From Pullulanibacillus pueri (GTDB taxonomy: Bacteria; Bacillota; Bacilli; Bacillales; Sporolactobacillaceae): a stretch of DNA of 64,000 nt. A program made the translations under genes and the position numbers. The DNA lies in contig NZ_BMFV01000015.1 of the NCBI RefSeq assembly GCF_014639255.1, positions 37,550 to 101,549 on the forward strand, written 5' to 3'. This document shows, piece after piece, positions 18,062-26,560 of this stretch; position 1 is the stretch's first letter; each line of letters starts with the position of its first letter. The notes under the pieces were generated by a model. That model made no database searches. It was not told the DNA's origin and saw nothing but the letters and a program-made list of their open reading frames with translations.

Positions 18062-18084
18062 ATCGGGGCTTTGCCCGATTTTTC
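18062..18084 (+). terminator. Orphan hairpin with T-run
   Basis: ATCGGG and CCCGAT form a stem around GCTTTG, followed by TTTTTC. No gene ends nearby, so it may terminate a small unrecognised transcript from the repeat region or be a repeat relic. Confidence 0.45.
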
Positions 18085-18290
18085 TTGGTTTGCATACAAT
18101 GATGTTTGTTAGAAGAGTAGTATTGCTGATGAAGCATTAGTACGTATCATGCGTGTGAAAGTATACAATTCTTCTCCATAGTTATCCTTCCCTACATATT
18201 CCGATGAATAATTCTCGCCCAGTAAATAAGATACTAAGCATAAAGTGAGGTTTTCAATTGAGGATATTACAGTAGGTGAGGGGTGACTAC

Positions 18291-19070
18291 ATGGCATTTC
18301 ATTCTCCACAGGAAATTGCAGAAATAACAGTAGAAAATGGAACGAAGAAAGCGGAAATGTCTTTTATTAATATGCTCCTATTAGGTTTTTTGGGAGGCGC
18401 CTTTATTTCGGTTGGCTTTTTATTGGATATAAGAGTGACTGCTGGGATGCCTCCTGCTATTTGGAGCTCATTTAGTTCATTTTTAGGAGCTGCAGTATTT
18501 CCTGTAGGGCTAGTTTTAGTGCTTCTAGCCGGAGGGGAACTGTTAACGGGAAATATGATGGCTGTCGCTATGGCACTGTTTTCCAGAAAAATAGGGATTG
18601 GTAAATTAATTTCCAACTGGGTTATCATTACGATTACTAATTTTATTGGTGCAGTATGCGTTGCTTATTTTTTCGGTCACGTTGTCGGTTTAACTGAAGG
18701 AGCACCCTTTTTAGATAAAACCGTCGCCATCGCAACGGGGAAGCTTAATGAAACTTTCATGCAGGCCTTTATATCCGCCATTGGTTGTAACTGGCTCGTA
18801 TGTTTAGCAGTATGGCTTTGTTATGGTTCAACAGATATGATCAGTAAAATTGTTGCGATTTGGTTTCCCATTATGGCCTTTGTCGCCATCGGATTTCAAC
18901 ACGTTGTGGCCAACATGTTTGTCATCCCTGCCGCCATTTTTGCTGGGCAATTTACTTGGGGGGACTATTTCGGTAATTTTGTTCCAGTCTTTTTGGGCAA
19001 CATTGTTGGAGGTGCCATTTTTGTCGGCGGTATTTATTGGCTGACGTATTTAAGAAAACCGCAAACTTGA
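18291..19070 (+). CDS. Formate/nitrite transporter family channel
   Basis: This 259-residue integral membrane protein has six hydrophobic segments and the FNT pattern: a first helix rich in Gly (LLLGFLGGAFISVGF), GGELLTGNMM in the second repeat half, and QAFISAIGCNWLVCLAVW with the conserved Asn of the central loop. FNT channels are pentamers that move formate, nitrite or hydrosulfide with protons. The N-terminal MAFHSPQEIAE resembles the Bacillus YrhG type more than E. coli FocA. The ATG at 18291 has GAGGGGTG about seven bases upstream; an in-frame GTG at 18276 overlaps that site. No formate or nitrite enzyme is adjacent, so the substrate is open. Confidence 0.92.
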   Translation: MAFHSPQEIAEITVENGTKKAEMSFINMLLLGFLGGAFISVGFLLDIRVTAGMPPAIWSSFSSFLGAAVFPVGLVLVLLAGGELLTGNMMAVAMALFSRKIGIGKLISNWVIITITNFIGAVCVAYFFGHVVGLTEGAPFLDKTVAIATGKLNETFMQAFISAIGCNWLVCLAVWLCYGSTDMISKIVAIWFPIMAFVAIGFQHVVANMFVIPAAIFAGQFTWGDYFGNFVPVFLGNIVGGAIFVGGIYWLTYLRKPQT

Positions 19071-19078
19071 AGAAATAT

Positions 19079-19105
19079 AGGCAGTCCTATCAAATAGGGC
19101 TGCCT
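19079..19105. terminator. Hairpin at the convergent junction
   Basis: AGGCAGTCCTAT pairs with ATAGGGCTGCCT around three bases (12-bp stem, one G-U pair), between the convergent channel and ArsR genes. T-runs on either side are short, so it is a probable but non-canonical terminator. Confidence 0.55.
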
Positions 19106-19127
19106 AAAAACATATCATTGAATACTT

Positions 19128-19445
19128 CTATTCATCATCTTCAACCACATGCTTTAGTATGCTCAGTTTATTCTCCCAGAATTGCTCGAAGTAAGCGAGC
19201 CATTGTTTTAATTCTGTTAAAGGCTCGGGATGAAGGTGATAAATTTTTTCTCTCCCTACTTTTTCTCCACTCACAAGCCGTGCTTCTGAAAGAATGCCAA
19301 GGTGCTTAGCGATCGCCGTTCGACTGATCGGAAAATGAGCGGTAATTTCAGAAATGGTTAATTGTTTTTGGGATAGTAATTGTAGGACAGCCCGGCGAGT
19401 AGGATCAGCAATCGCCTGGAAGACATCATGCTTGACGGCGGTCAC
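19128..19445 (-). CDS. ArsR-family winged-helix repressor
   Basis: This 105-residue ArsR-type regulator has a winged helix at about residues 8-75 (IADPTRRAVLQLLSQ, LTISEITAHFPISRTAIAKHL, GREKIYHLHPEPL). It lacks the Cys-rich metal motif of ArsR/SmtB sensors. The combination with an AHSA1/SRPBCC partner is a common pair in Bacillus in which the ligand is usually unknown. The GTG start overlaps the TGA stop of the upstream SRPBCC gene (GTGA), so the two are translationally coupled. Autoregulation through the 15-bp inverted repeat at 19906-19945 is likely. Confidence 0.92.
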   Translation of the reverse strand: MTAVKHDVFQAIADPTRRAVLQLLSQKQLTISEITAHFPISRTAIAKHLGILSEARLVSGEKVGREKIYHLHPEPLTELKQWLAYFEQFWENKLSILKHVVEDDE

Positions 19446-19876
19446 AACGATTCTACTACCTTTTTAAGTCGCTGTTGAACAATACCATGCCATCCGTTGT
19501 TCATAGTATCGCGAACCACTGAACTTTTTTGCTTTGCTTTAGTTATTAGCGAATCCTCTGATGGCCATCCCCCATGGACGAGAGTAAATTCAGTCTGATC
19601 CCCTTGCTCTTTTAAATGGAACGAGACGATCCATCCATCGATATCCCATGAAAACGAAATAAGATGTGGTTTTTTAATGTCCAATACTTTACAGGGAGAG
19701 GGACCAAAAGGGGATTGAATATGAAATTCATGACCGACTATGGCCTGAAAATCATTAGGCATAAACCATTTTTCGATACCTTCGGGGGTTGAAACGTAGT
19801 CCCAAACTTTTTGAATGGGTGCATTTAAAATGACCGTTTGTTCAATGTCTTTTACAGTATGATTACTCGATGTCAT
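19442..19876 (-). CDS. SRPBCC / AHSA1-domain protein
   Basis: This 144-residue protein folds as a START-like ligand-binding cup: QTVILNAPIQKVWDYVSTPEGIEKWFMP at the start, DWDIDG-like FSWDIDGWIVSFHL in the middle and HGGW near the end. AHSA1-like proteins of this length bind small hydrophobic molecules; the ligand here is unknown. The ATG at 19876 has AAAGGAG six bases upstream; a longer open frame to 19939 would run through the operator and has no ribosome site. It is the first gene of a two-gene operon with the ArsR repressor, with a 4-base overlap. Confidence 0.88.
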   Translation of the reverse strand: MTSSNHTVKDIEQTVILNAPIQKVWDYVSTPEGIEKWFMPNDFQAIVGHEFHIQSPFGPSPCKVLDIKKPHLISFSWDIDGWIVSFHLKEQGDQTEFTLVHGGWPSEDSLITKAKQKSSVVRDTMNNGWHGIVQQRLKKVVESL

Positions 19877-19905
19877 AGAAATCTCCTTTGCCATATTTAA
19901 TATAG

Positions 19906-19954
19906 AACCAAATGGTGTTACTTTATTATATAACACCATTTGGTTTCGTGTAAA
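19906..19954 (-). promoter_or_regulatory. Promoter with perfect 15-bp inverted-repeat operator (ArsR autoregulation)
   Basis: AACCAAATGGTGTTA (19906-19920) and its exact complement TAACACCATTTGGTT (19931-19945) flank a 10-base spacer. On the minus strand TTTACA (19954-19949) and TATAAT (19930-19925), 18 bases apart, form a SigA promoter. The -10 box lies in the spacer and the right arm fills the -35/-10 interval, so a bound dimeric repressor would block transcription of its own operon. Confidence 0.75.
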
Positions 19955-20203
19955 GAGAAGATCATACCTTCACATCTTGAGAGAAAACATATTCATCATT
20001 TTTAGACGGCTCTATATAATATTATTGCCTGGGGAATAGTATTCGTTATGCTAGGTTCTCATATTTCGGATCATCATAAAAGGTAATTATATAAAAAAAT
20101 ACATTATATTAGGGTATTAGAGCGTGTTTTCTCTATGAACGATTTAGTCTAATATCTTTTCAATCCATAGGTTCATCAACGTTACTGAACTGGACATAGG
20201 AAG

Positions 20204-20233
20204 GGAGACAAGTACGAGACTGGTCTCCTTTTT
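20204..20233 (+). terminator. Orphan terminator-like hairpin
   Basis: GGAGAC pairs with GTCTCC around a 13-base loop and is followed by TTTTTA. No intact plus-strand gene precedes it; it lies in a stretch of degraded sequence. Confidence 0.45.
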
Positions 20234-20295
20234 AGTCTGGTTTTGTGAAAGATCTTAAAAGGGAGAAATTAGCCATCGCCATTAAGCCGTGGTGA

Positions 20296-20406
20296 CAACT
20301 TTTATCGGGAAATCGTATGCCTGAACGTCAGGCTGTGCTGAGGGAAGCGGTGGATGTGCAAGTCAAGCTTTCTCAGCTTGGAAGACTGTTAGAAAATAAG
20401 ACATAG
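20296..20406 (+). pseudogene. Possible C-terminal remnant of a MerR-type regulator
   Basis: An open stretch reads LLSGNRMPERQAVLREAVDV then QVKLSQLGRLLENKT before a stop. The pattern of a PERQ turn followed by a long amphipathic helix resembles the C-terminal dimerisation helix of MerR-family proteins. There is no helix-turn-helix upstream and a stop precedes it. The rest of 19955-20475 shows no gene. This is a weak, pattern-only assignment. Confidence 0.25.
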
Positions 20407-20475
20407 ATTATTGTTATTACAAAATTCATTTAATTTTGGATATGATGATTAACAAGAAGTCAACAAGGAGGGGAA

Positions 20476-21894
20476 ATGAAGATGAGGTTAGTGGAAAATA
20501 CAATTGAGACATTAGCGCCTTTAATTAAAAGCAAAGAGCTCTCCCCAGTCGAACTCGTTAAGGATTGTTTAGAGAGAATCAATGAAACAGAGCCTGCATT
20601 GAATGCTTATATTACGGTTCTTGAAGACCAGGCGATGTTAGCGGCCTATAAAGCTGAAAAAGAAATCATGAACGGGCAGTATAGAGGCCATCTCCATGGC
20701 ATCCCTTATTCTGCTAAAGATCTTTTTACAACAAAAGGGGTTTTAACGAGCGCGGGTTCCAAAGTGCTGTCTGATTATGTTCCTGATGAGGATGCAGCTG
20801 TTATTGAAAAGCTCACCGAAGCAGGGGCCGTTTTAGTAGGCAAAACCAATTTGCACGAATTTGCTTATGGTGGCACCAATGAAAATGAGTATTACGGACC
20901 GGCACGAAATTATTGGAATACAGAAATGATTCCTGGGGGATCAAGCGGCGGATCGGGAACCTCAGTGGCGGCTTCAAGCTCTATTTTTTCATTGGGAACA
21001 GATACGGGCGGCTCAATTCGTATGCCAGCTTCTCTTTGCGGTGTTGTTGGCATTAAAGCGACCTATGGAAGAGTGAGCAGACGCGGTGTGCTGCCGTTAA
21101 GCTCATCACTTGATCATGCGGGACCGCTTGCGAAATCAACATGGGATGTGGCGGCCGTTCTATCGGTTATTGCTGGTGAAGATAAAAAAGACCTCACATC
21201 ATCAAAACTTGATGTCCCTGATTACATAGAGACCTTGAATCAGGGGGATGAGGGATTAAAGGGGCTGACCATTGGTATTTGTGAACGCTACTATTTCGAA
21301 AATATTGATCCCGAAGTAGAACAAGCAGTAAGGGCGTCCATCCCTGTTTTTGAAGCATTGGGAGCCCATATTATTGAAGTGGATATCCCCTCATTATCGG
21401 AGGTCACTCAATTACAAGGTGTGATTACATCAGCGGAGGCTTATAGCTACCACGCCAAGCACTTAGCTGAGCGAGCAGAGGACTATGGGAGTAATATTCG
21501 TGGTCGTCTATTAATGGGTCACTTTACACCTGCTTGGGCCTATGTTCAGGCTCAACGTTTGAGAAAAGAGTACCAAAAACAGTGGTCAGAGATATATAAA
21601 AATATGGATATTTTGTTGGCACCGACAACGGCCATTACTGCTTTCCCCATTCATGCGGAGACCATTACTTTAGGCGGTAAGGTGGTCAATCCTCGTGATC
21701 TTGGTGTATTGGGAAGAACTTCTCCAAGTAATTTTAATGGCTTTCCGGCTCTCTCAGTTCCCTGTGGTTTTAATCGACAGGGCTTACCGATTGGGCTTCA
21801 ATTGCAAGGAAGACCTTTTGAAGAAGCTATTCTATTAAAGGCTGCTTATGCTTATGAACAGGCTCAAACCTTTGTGAAGACAACGGCGAGTTAA
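20476..21894 (+). CDS. Amidase-signature family amidase (AtzE/GatA-like)
   Basis: This 472-residue amidase hydrolyses a C-N amide bond. The Ser-cisSer-Lys triad is complete: Lys81 in YSAKDLF, Ser156 in PGGSSGGSG and the nucleophile Ser180 in DTGGSIRMP. No signal peptide is present, so it acts in the cytoplasm. The family covers GatA, AtzE, allophanate hydrolase and many others and does not by itself define the substrate. Directly downstream is a small AtzG/GatC-like protein, suggesting an AtzE-AtzG-type complex, followed by a nitrilase, a peptide-type ABC importer and a RutB-like hydrolase. AAGGAGG precedes the ATG at 20476; a second ATG at 20482 has better spacing. Confidence 0.93.
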   Translation: MKMRLVENTIETLAPLIKSKELSPVELVKDCLERINETEPALNAYITVLEDQAMLAAYKAEKEIMNGQYRGHLHGIPYSAKDLFTTKGVLTSAGSKVLSDYVPDEDAAVIEKLTEAGAVLVGKTNLHEFAYGGTNENEYYGPARNYWNTEMIPGGSSGGSGTSVAASSSIFSLGTDTGGSIRMPASLCGVVGIKATYGRVSRRGVLPLSSSLDHAGPLAKSTWDVAAVLSVIAGEDKKDLTSSKLDVPDYIETLNQGDEGLKGLTIGICERYYFENIDPEVEQAVRASIPVFEALGAHIIEVDIPSLSEVTQLQGVITSAEAYSYHAKHLAERAEDYGSNIRGRLLMGHFTPAWAYVQAQRLRKEYQKQWSEIYKNMDILLAPTTAITAFPIHAETITLGGKVVNPRDLGVLGRTSPSNFNGFPALSVPCGFNRQGLPIGLQLQGRPFEEAILLKAAYAYEQAQTFVKTTAS

Positions 21895-21920
21895 TCTTGT
21901 TAGAAATGGAGGAACCGTAA

Positions 21921-22133
21921 ATGGAATTGGAGATGCTCAAGCAGATGAGTGAGTATATCAATAATCGTTCATGGGATCCCGCGTTTGCCAAAGAAATCGA
22001 AAAATCAATAGAAGAATTCCCTGAAACGATGAAAGCACTCTTTAATCTCACTAAAGATTTCCCAATGGATCTAGAGCCTGTACCAATATTTATGCCCTTA
22101 GTTATGGATACAGGGTCTATTGATAGGGAGTGA
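21921..22133 (+). CDS. Small AtzG/GatC-like amidase partner (DUF4089-like)
   Basis: This 70-residue acidic protein has two predicted helices and a C-terminal FPMDLEPVPIF segment. That ending resembles the FPL...EPAPVF signature of AtzG-like (DUF4089) proteins, which wrap around AtzE-type amidases as GatC does with GatA. It starts 26 bases after the amidase stop with GGAGG eight bases before the ATG. Position, size and motif agree. The assignment rests on one short motif and context, so it remains a hypothesis, though a real gene is likely. Confidence 0.65.
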   Translation: MELEMLKQMSEYINNRSWDPAFAKEIEKSIEEFPETMKALFNLTKDFPMDLEPVPIFMPLVMDTGSIDRE

Positions 22134-22206
22134 GGGAGCAAAAGAAAAGGACGACGAACCAAAGAAAGCAAGAGAGAAACAAAAATCGAGAAAGCGAGTG
22201 ATGAGA

Positions 22207-23151
22207 ATGTCGAAAATCAAGGTCGCCACAGTTGCGATGGGGGTTACCTTTAACAAAGAAGACAATTTAAAAAAGTATTTAGCTTTTATTGAGCAAGCAG
22301 CCCTGCAAGAAGTTGATTTGATCGTTTTTCCAGAACAATCGCTCCAAGGGTATCTAAAAAATTTATTTGCGCTTGATAGGGATAATGTAACCTATCAATA
22401 TGAGCAAGCTGAAACTGTCCCAGAGGGTCCTTCTGTCCAAACCGTGATTCAAGCTGCTGCAAGATACAATATGCATGTTGTTTTCGGTATGACGGAAAGA
22501 GAGCGGGGAAAGCCTCACGTTTTATATAATTCAGCTGTACTCGTTGGCCCAGAAGGTTATATTGGGACGTACCGCAAAGTCCATCAACCGGGAGATGAAG
22601 TACATGTTTATTATCCTGGAAAAGATTTTCCCGTTTTTGATACGTCATTGGGTAAAATCGGAATGCTTATTTGTTACGACAAAATGTTCCCGGAAAGTAC
22701 ACGTGAACTCACGCTTAAAGGGGCAGAGTTATTGATTATGCCGACCGCTTGGCCCTTAGAGGAAGTGGGGGCCGATCCTAAGACAGACGCTAATGGTTTC
22801 TCCTATGATTTATTAGACAGAGTAAGAGCGTTGGAAAATCAATGTTGGTTCATTTCGTCTGATATGTCTGGGATTCATGGCGATCATGACTTTTATGGAC
22901 ATAGTCGCATTGTTGCTCCGACAGGCGAAACGTTGGCTGAATGTGGCTATGAAGAAGGGATGGCTGTCGTGGAAATTGACGTGATGGGGGAGATTGTTCG
23001 CTCGCGCATGTCACTCAATGTTTTAAAGGATCGACACGCCCAGCATTATACAGCGTTAAAAGGGTTAGAGACTCAGGTAAGCCCTCCCCGCGCAACTATT
23101 CCGCTTTCTACTAAGCAAAAGCTGTCAACGACTTTGGTTTTAAATGAGTAA
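22207..23151 (+). CDS. Nitrilase-superfamily carbon-nitrogen hydrolase
   Basis: This 314-residue cytoplasmic hydrolase has the Glu-Lys-Cys triad of the nitrilase superfamily: Glu43 in FPEQSLQGY, Lys124 in YRKVHQPGDE and Cys156 in LICYDKMFPE. Such enzymes cleave aliphatic amides or N-carbamoyl groups (for example ureidopropionate); true nitrilase activity is less likely for this subtype. An open frame extends upstream to 22120 through a Lys/Glu-rich stretch that overlaps the preceding gene. The ATG at 22207 is preferred because family members start there and a GAGTGATGAG site precedes it. It is third in the amidase cluster. Confidence 0.9.
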   Translation: MSKIKVATVAMGVTFNKEDNLKKYLAFIEQAALQEVDLIVFPEQSLQGYLKNLFALDRDNVTYQYEQAETVPEGPSVQTVIQAAARYNMHVVFGMTERERGKPHVLYNSAVLVGPEGYIGTYRKVHQPGDEVHVYYPGKDFPVFDTSLGKIGMLICYDKMFPESTRELTLKGAELLIMPTAWPLEEVGADPKTDANGFSYDLLDRVRALENQCWFISSDMSGIHGDHDFYGHSRIVAPTGETLAECGYEEGMAVVEIDVMGEIVRSRMSLNVLKDRHAQHYTALKGLETQVSPPRATIPLSTKQKLSTTLVLNE

Positions 23152-23197
23152 CAGATCTTAAAAGCACTCGTTTGCTTTGACAAAGAATAATAACACC

Positions 23198-23237
23198 TAA
23201 ATAACCTTATCCCTGAGCAGGGATAAGGTTATTTAGT
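23198..23237. terminator. Perfect 17-bp hairpin between nitrilase and LysR fragment
   Basis: CTAAATAACCTTATCCC and its exact complement flank a 6-base loop (TGAGCA), 46 bases after the nitrilase stop and before the convergent LysR-type gene. No long T-run follows on either strand. It probably terminates or stabilises transcripts from both sides. Confidence 0.6.
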
Positions 23238-23291
23238 GTCGATACCAATGCTCGAAAGGAGGCTTAGAAGGAGAAGGAGCCTATATGTCTC

Positions 23292-23588
23292 TTAATGGTT
23301 ACTTTTAATGGTATTGTAACCTTCCTGAAGCTTGTTGAGTTCAGTTTCAATTGCATTGAGCTCCTTTAAAATCCTTATAGCGTGTTTTAAAAATAATGAT
23401 CCCTCTTCTGTCAGTTTAATGCCCTTTGAACTTCTTAAAAGGAGTTGCACCCCTAATTTTGCCTCTAATTTTTGCAGTCTTGATGTGAGTGCCGGTTGTG
23501 TGAGATGCAAATGGTGAGCCGTTCTAGTGATGCTTTTTTGATAGGCAACTTTAACAAAACAATATAGGTCCATCGAATCAATATCCAA
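23292..23588 (-). CDS. HTH-only LysR-type regulator (truncated)
   Basis: The 98 residues match only the N-terminal winged helix of LysR-family regulators (MDLYCFVKVAYQKSITRTAH, LTQPALTSRLQKLEAKLGV, RSSKGIKLTEEG) plus about 25 residues of the linker helix. LysR proteins are normally about 300 residues. The stop is clean and no effector domain follows in any frame before the hairpin, so this is either a decayed gene or a stand-alone DNA-binding protein. The TTG start has GGGAGG seven bases upstream, suggesting the start region is intact. It is divergent from the ABC operon, where a LysR activator would be expected. Confidence 0.8.
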   Translation of the reverse strand: MDIDSMDLYCFVKVAYQKSITRTAHHLHLTQPALTSRLQKLEAKLGVQLLLRSSKGIKLTEEGSLFLKHAIRILKELNAIETELNKLQEGYNTIKSNH

Positions 23589-23823
23589 AAAACAACCTCC
23601 CTAGATGCCCCCTTTGATTAACCGAATGAATATTTTATATCTTTTATATTTTTAAAAATAACTGAACATACGGGCGATGTCTTTAGTTTTGTAAGGAAAT
23701 ATGACATAAAATTTAACTATTACCCGTTTCAACAGCTTTATAGTATGCTTGAAAACATAAAACCTGAGTCATCTAAAGCATTAAAGCATTAGGGTATGTA
23801 AGAAAAGTTAACAAGGAAGAATA

Positions 23824-23895
23824 ATGGCAACATTTAAGAGTATGAAGAATGCTGATGACCTTCACTCATGTTTAGTGAAACAGACATTGGTTTGA
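23824..23895 (+). CDS. Possible 23-residue peptide upstream of the ABC operon
   Basis: MATFKSMKNADDLHSCLVKQ followed by TLV has an AAGGAAGAAT ribosome-like site and ends 27 bases before the first ABC gene. It could be a leader peptide or chance. The remainder of the 333-base divergent gap (23589-23921) is AT-rich; I could not fix a convincing promoter pair in it. Confidence 0.2.
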   Translation: MATFKSMKNADDLHSCLVKQTLV

Positions 23896-23921
23896 TTAAT
23901 AAATGAGAGGGTGTGTCTATT

Positions 23922-24896
23922 ATGTCAGAGGTTTTACAAATTAAGGATCTCGTGACCAAGTTTTCAACTAAAAAAGGAATGGTCCCTGCTGTCCGCGGCG
24001 TCAATCTATCAGTAGAGAGAGGCAAGACCTTGGTCATTATTGGAGAATCAGGATCAGGCAAGAGTGTGACATTACGCTCAATCTTAGGATTGTCACCGCA
24101 AGGGACTGAAATTACGGGTTCAATCAAATTCCAGGGCGATGAACTACTGGTGAAAAACGAGAAGCAAATTCAGAAGATTCGTGGGAATAAAATCGCGATG
24201 GTGTTTCAAAATTCATTATCTGCCTTTGATCCCTTGTATCGGGTGGGCAAACAAGTGGAAGAAACGATTAAAGCCCACCGTAAAATTTCGAGAAAAGAAG
24301 CAAAATCAATAGTGATCGACTTATTCCGAGAAGTGGGGATCCCTTCACCTGAAGAAAGAAGGAGGGTCTATCCCCATGAAATGAGTGGTGGCATGCGGCA
24401 GCGGGCGGTTATTGCCATGGCATTAGCTTGTAATCCCGACATCTTATTAGCAGATGAACCGACTACTGCTTTAGATGTCACCATCCAAGCACAAATTCTT
24501 AACCTCTTTAAGAAAATCCAAAAAGAGCACGGTATGTCTATTATTCTAGTGACTCATGATATTGGTGTCGCTATTGAAATGGCCGACCAGATAGCCGTGA
24601 TGTATGCAGGGAAAATTGTGGAATACGGCGAAGCGCGTCAAGTCCTTTCAGAGCCCTCCCACCCTTATACGCAAGCGCTAATGGCTTCTACTCCACAGAA
24701 AGAGATGTCGGGGAAGATTGTCACGATTCCGGGTCAACCACCACTGATTACCAATATGCCTGAAGGATGCGCATTTAGTGACAGATGTCCTTATGCTGAG
24801 TCCGCTTGTACAAAAGCAAGTCCGGAGTTGGATCTATTGACTGAACAGCATCGGGTGGCTTGTTTTATGCAAGACAAAATGAGTAAAGAGGCTTAA
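23922..24896 (+). CDS. Peptide-type ABC transporter ATP-binding protein (OppD/DppD)
   Basis: This 324-residue ATPase has Walker A GESGSGKS, signature MSGGMRQRA, Walker [13 protein letters not shown] and the H-loop VTHD. The C-terminal extension [11 protein letters not shown] is the Cys-containing segment typical of OppD/DppD proteins, some of which bind an Fe-S cluster. It energises import through the two permeases downstream. Gene order (D, A, B, C, F) is a recognised variant. The ATG at 23922 has GAGAGGGTG upstream; an in-frame GTG at 23913 is less likely. Confidence 0.94.
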   Translation: MSEVLQIKDLVTKFSTKKGMVPAVRGVNLSVERGKTLVIIGESGSGKSVTLRSILGLSPQGTEITGSIKFQGDELLVKNEKQIQKIRGNKIAMVFQNSLSAFDPLYRVGKQVEETIKAHRKISRKEAKSIVIDLFREVGIPSPEERRRVYPHEMSGGMRQRAVIAMALACNPDILLADEPTTALDVTIQAQILNLFKKIQKEHGMSIILVTHDIGVAIEMADQIAVMYAGKIVEYGEARQVLSEPSHPYTQALMASTPQKEMSGKIVTIPGQPPLITNMPEGCAFSDRCPYAESACTKASPELDLLTEQHRVACFMQDKMSKEA

Positions 24897-24933
24897 ACGC
24901 TAAAGGAATCGTCTTTTTCAAAGGGGGATATCG

Positions 24934-26547
24934 ATGAGATCAAAAAAGATACGTTGTGTTGCATTACTTATCATGATAATGAGCTTGTTCATTTTTACAG
25001 GGTGTGGAACAAACTCTTTAGGCAGCAGCTCTTCTACAAGTCAAACCTTAGTGATTGGCATGTCAGCATCTAATATCCCGACCACGGATGTCTCCCCTAG
25101 TGAAGGATACGAAGGGTGGCGATTTGTAGGCTTTCAACTTTATGAAGGTTTAACAAAATGGAATCTTACCCAAAGCGATCAGCCGGCCGAAGTAGAACCT
25201 GGATTGGCGACCTCTTGGGAAGTTTCAAAGAGTGACCCTACATTATGGACCTTTCATCTCCGTAAGGGTGTCGTTTTTCATGATCAAACCCCATTTAACG
25301 CCGACGCCGTTATTTTTAACCTTAATCGTGTTCATAACTCAAAATCTAAATATTTTAATCCGACATTAGCCGGAGGACTTTCAACCAGTCTTAAATATAT
25401 TAAGGACTATAAAAAGATTGATGAGGATACGGTGCAAATTAAAACAAAAGAGCCTTATAGCTCCCTTCCATACGATTTAACGCAAGTTGTTTTTGCAAGT
25501 CCGACGGCGATAAAGAAATATGGAAAGGACTATCAAGAGCATCCCGCAGGAACGGGCCCTTTTAAATTCAAAAGTATCACCAAAGGTCAAGAACTCGTAC
25601 TTGAAAAGAATGAAGACTATTGGGGAAATGTGCCAAAACTTAAACAATTGGTCTTGCTCCCAATGCCGGATGCTTCCACCCGACTAGCGGCTTTGAAGTC
25701 AGGGGATATCAATTGGGCCGAGGTTCCGCCTTCTGAGGCTATTAAACAACTGAAGAAGGATCATTATCAAGTCCTTGAAAATGAATATCCACACAATTGG
25801 GCTTACGTTCTTAACTTAAACGAAAAACCATGGAATGATAAACGCGTGCGTCAGGCTGCCAATTATGCGATCAATCGTGAAGGCTTATCAAAAGCGCTAT
25901 TAAACGGTGCGGCGACTCCGGCAACGCAAGTCGATTATCCGGGAAGCACTTGGTATAGCGATGATGCTATTCAATATAAGTATGATCCAAAGAAGGCCAA
26001 AGAACTGCTAAAAGAGGCAGGCTATCCTAAAGGATTTAAAACCACCTTTATGGTGCCAACGAGTGGTTCCGGAAATATGTGGCCGATAGAGATGAACGAA
26101 TACATTCAAAAAAATCTTAAAGCCGTCGGCATTAATGTCACCATTGAAGCGGTCGAATGGCAAACTTTACTCAATCAATATCTTTCCGGTTTTCCAAAAG
26201 ATAACTCAGTGGGGGCTATCAATATATCTTTACCGACGAATACACCGATGATTTTTGACCGCTATTTTTCAACACGTTCAAAGTTTCCAAATGGCAGTAA
26301 TATCGGAGGCTATTCCAATCCAAAAGTCGATCAATATATCCAAAAGGCGACCGGGACTTTTGATACCGCGCAGAGAGATAAAGAGGTCCAGCAAGCTGCA
26401 AAACTTATCGCTGAAGATGCGCCCTGGATTTTTGTGGCCCATGACTTGAACCTCAGAGTCCTGGCACCAGATGTTCAAGGTTTCGTGCAACCTCAATCTT
26501 GGTTTGCTGATCTCACGACAGTTTCCATCAACCAGCAAAATAAATGA
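24934..26547 (+). CDS. Family 5 substrate-binding lipoprotein (OppA/DppA-like)
   Basis: This 537-residue lipoprotein has a signal peptide ending at the lipobox FTGC (Cys about 24) and the family 5 body: WTFHLRKGVVFHDQTPFNADAV, PAGTGPFKFKSI, VRQAANYAINREGLSKAL. Family 5 proteins bind peptides, nickel, opines and other small molecules. Encoded with an amidase, a nitrilase and a RutB-like hydrolase, it more likely captures a small amide, ureide or modified amino acid than general peptides; this is inference. AAAGGGGG lies six bases before the ATG. Confidence 0.93.
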   Translation: MRSKKIRCVALLIMIMSLFIFTGCGTNSLGSSSSTSQTLVIGMSASNIPTTDVSPSEGYEGWRFVGFQLYEGLTKWNLTQSDQPAEVEPGLATSWEVSKSDPTLWTFHLRKGVVFHDQTPFNADAVIFNLNRVHNSKSKYFNPTLAGGLSTSLKYIKDYKKIDEDTVQIKTKEPYSSLPYDLTQVVFASPTAIKKYGKDYQEHPAGTGPFKFKSITKGQELVLEKNEDYWGNVPKLKQLVLLPMPDASTRLAALKSGDINWAEVPPSEAIKQLKKDHYQVLENEYPHNWAYVLNLNEKPWNDKRVRQAANYAINREGLSKALLNGAATPATQVDYPGSTWYSDDAIQYKYDPKKAKELLKEAGYPKGFKTTFMVPTSGSGNMWPIEMNEYIQKNLKAVGINVTIEAVEWQTLLNQYLSGFPKDNSVGAINISLPTNTPMIFDRYFSTRSKFPNGSNIGGYSNPKVDQYIQKATGTFDTAQRDKEVQQAAKLIAEDAPWIFVAHDLNLRVLAPDVQGFVQPQSWFADLTTVSINQQNK

Positions 26548-26560
26548 GGAGGTGTAAGTC

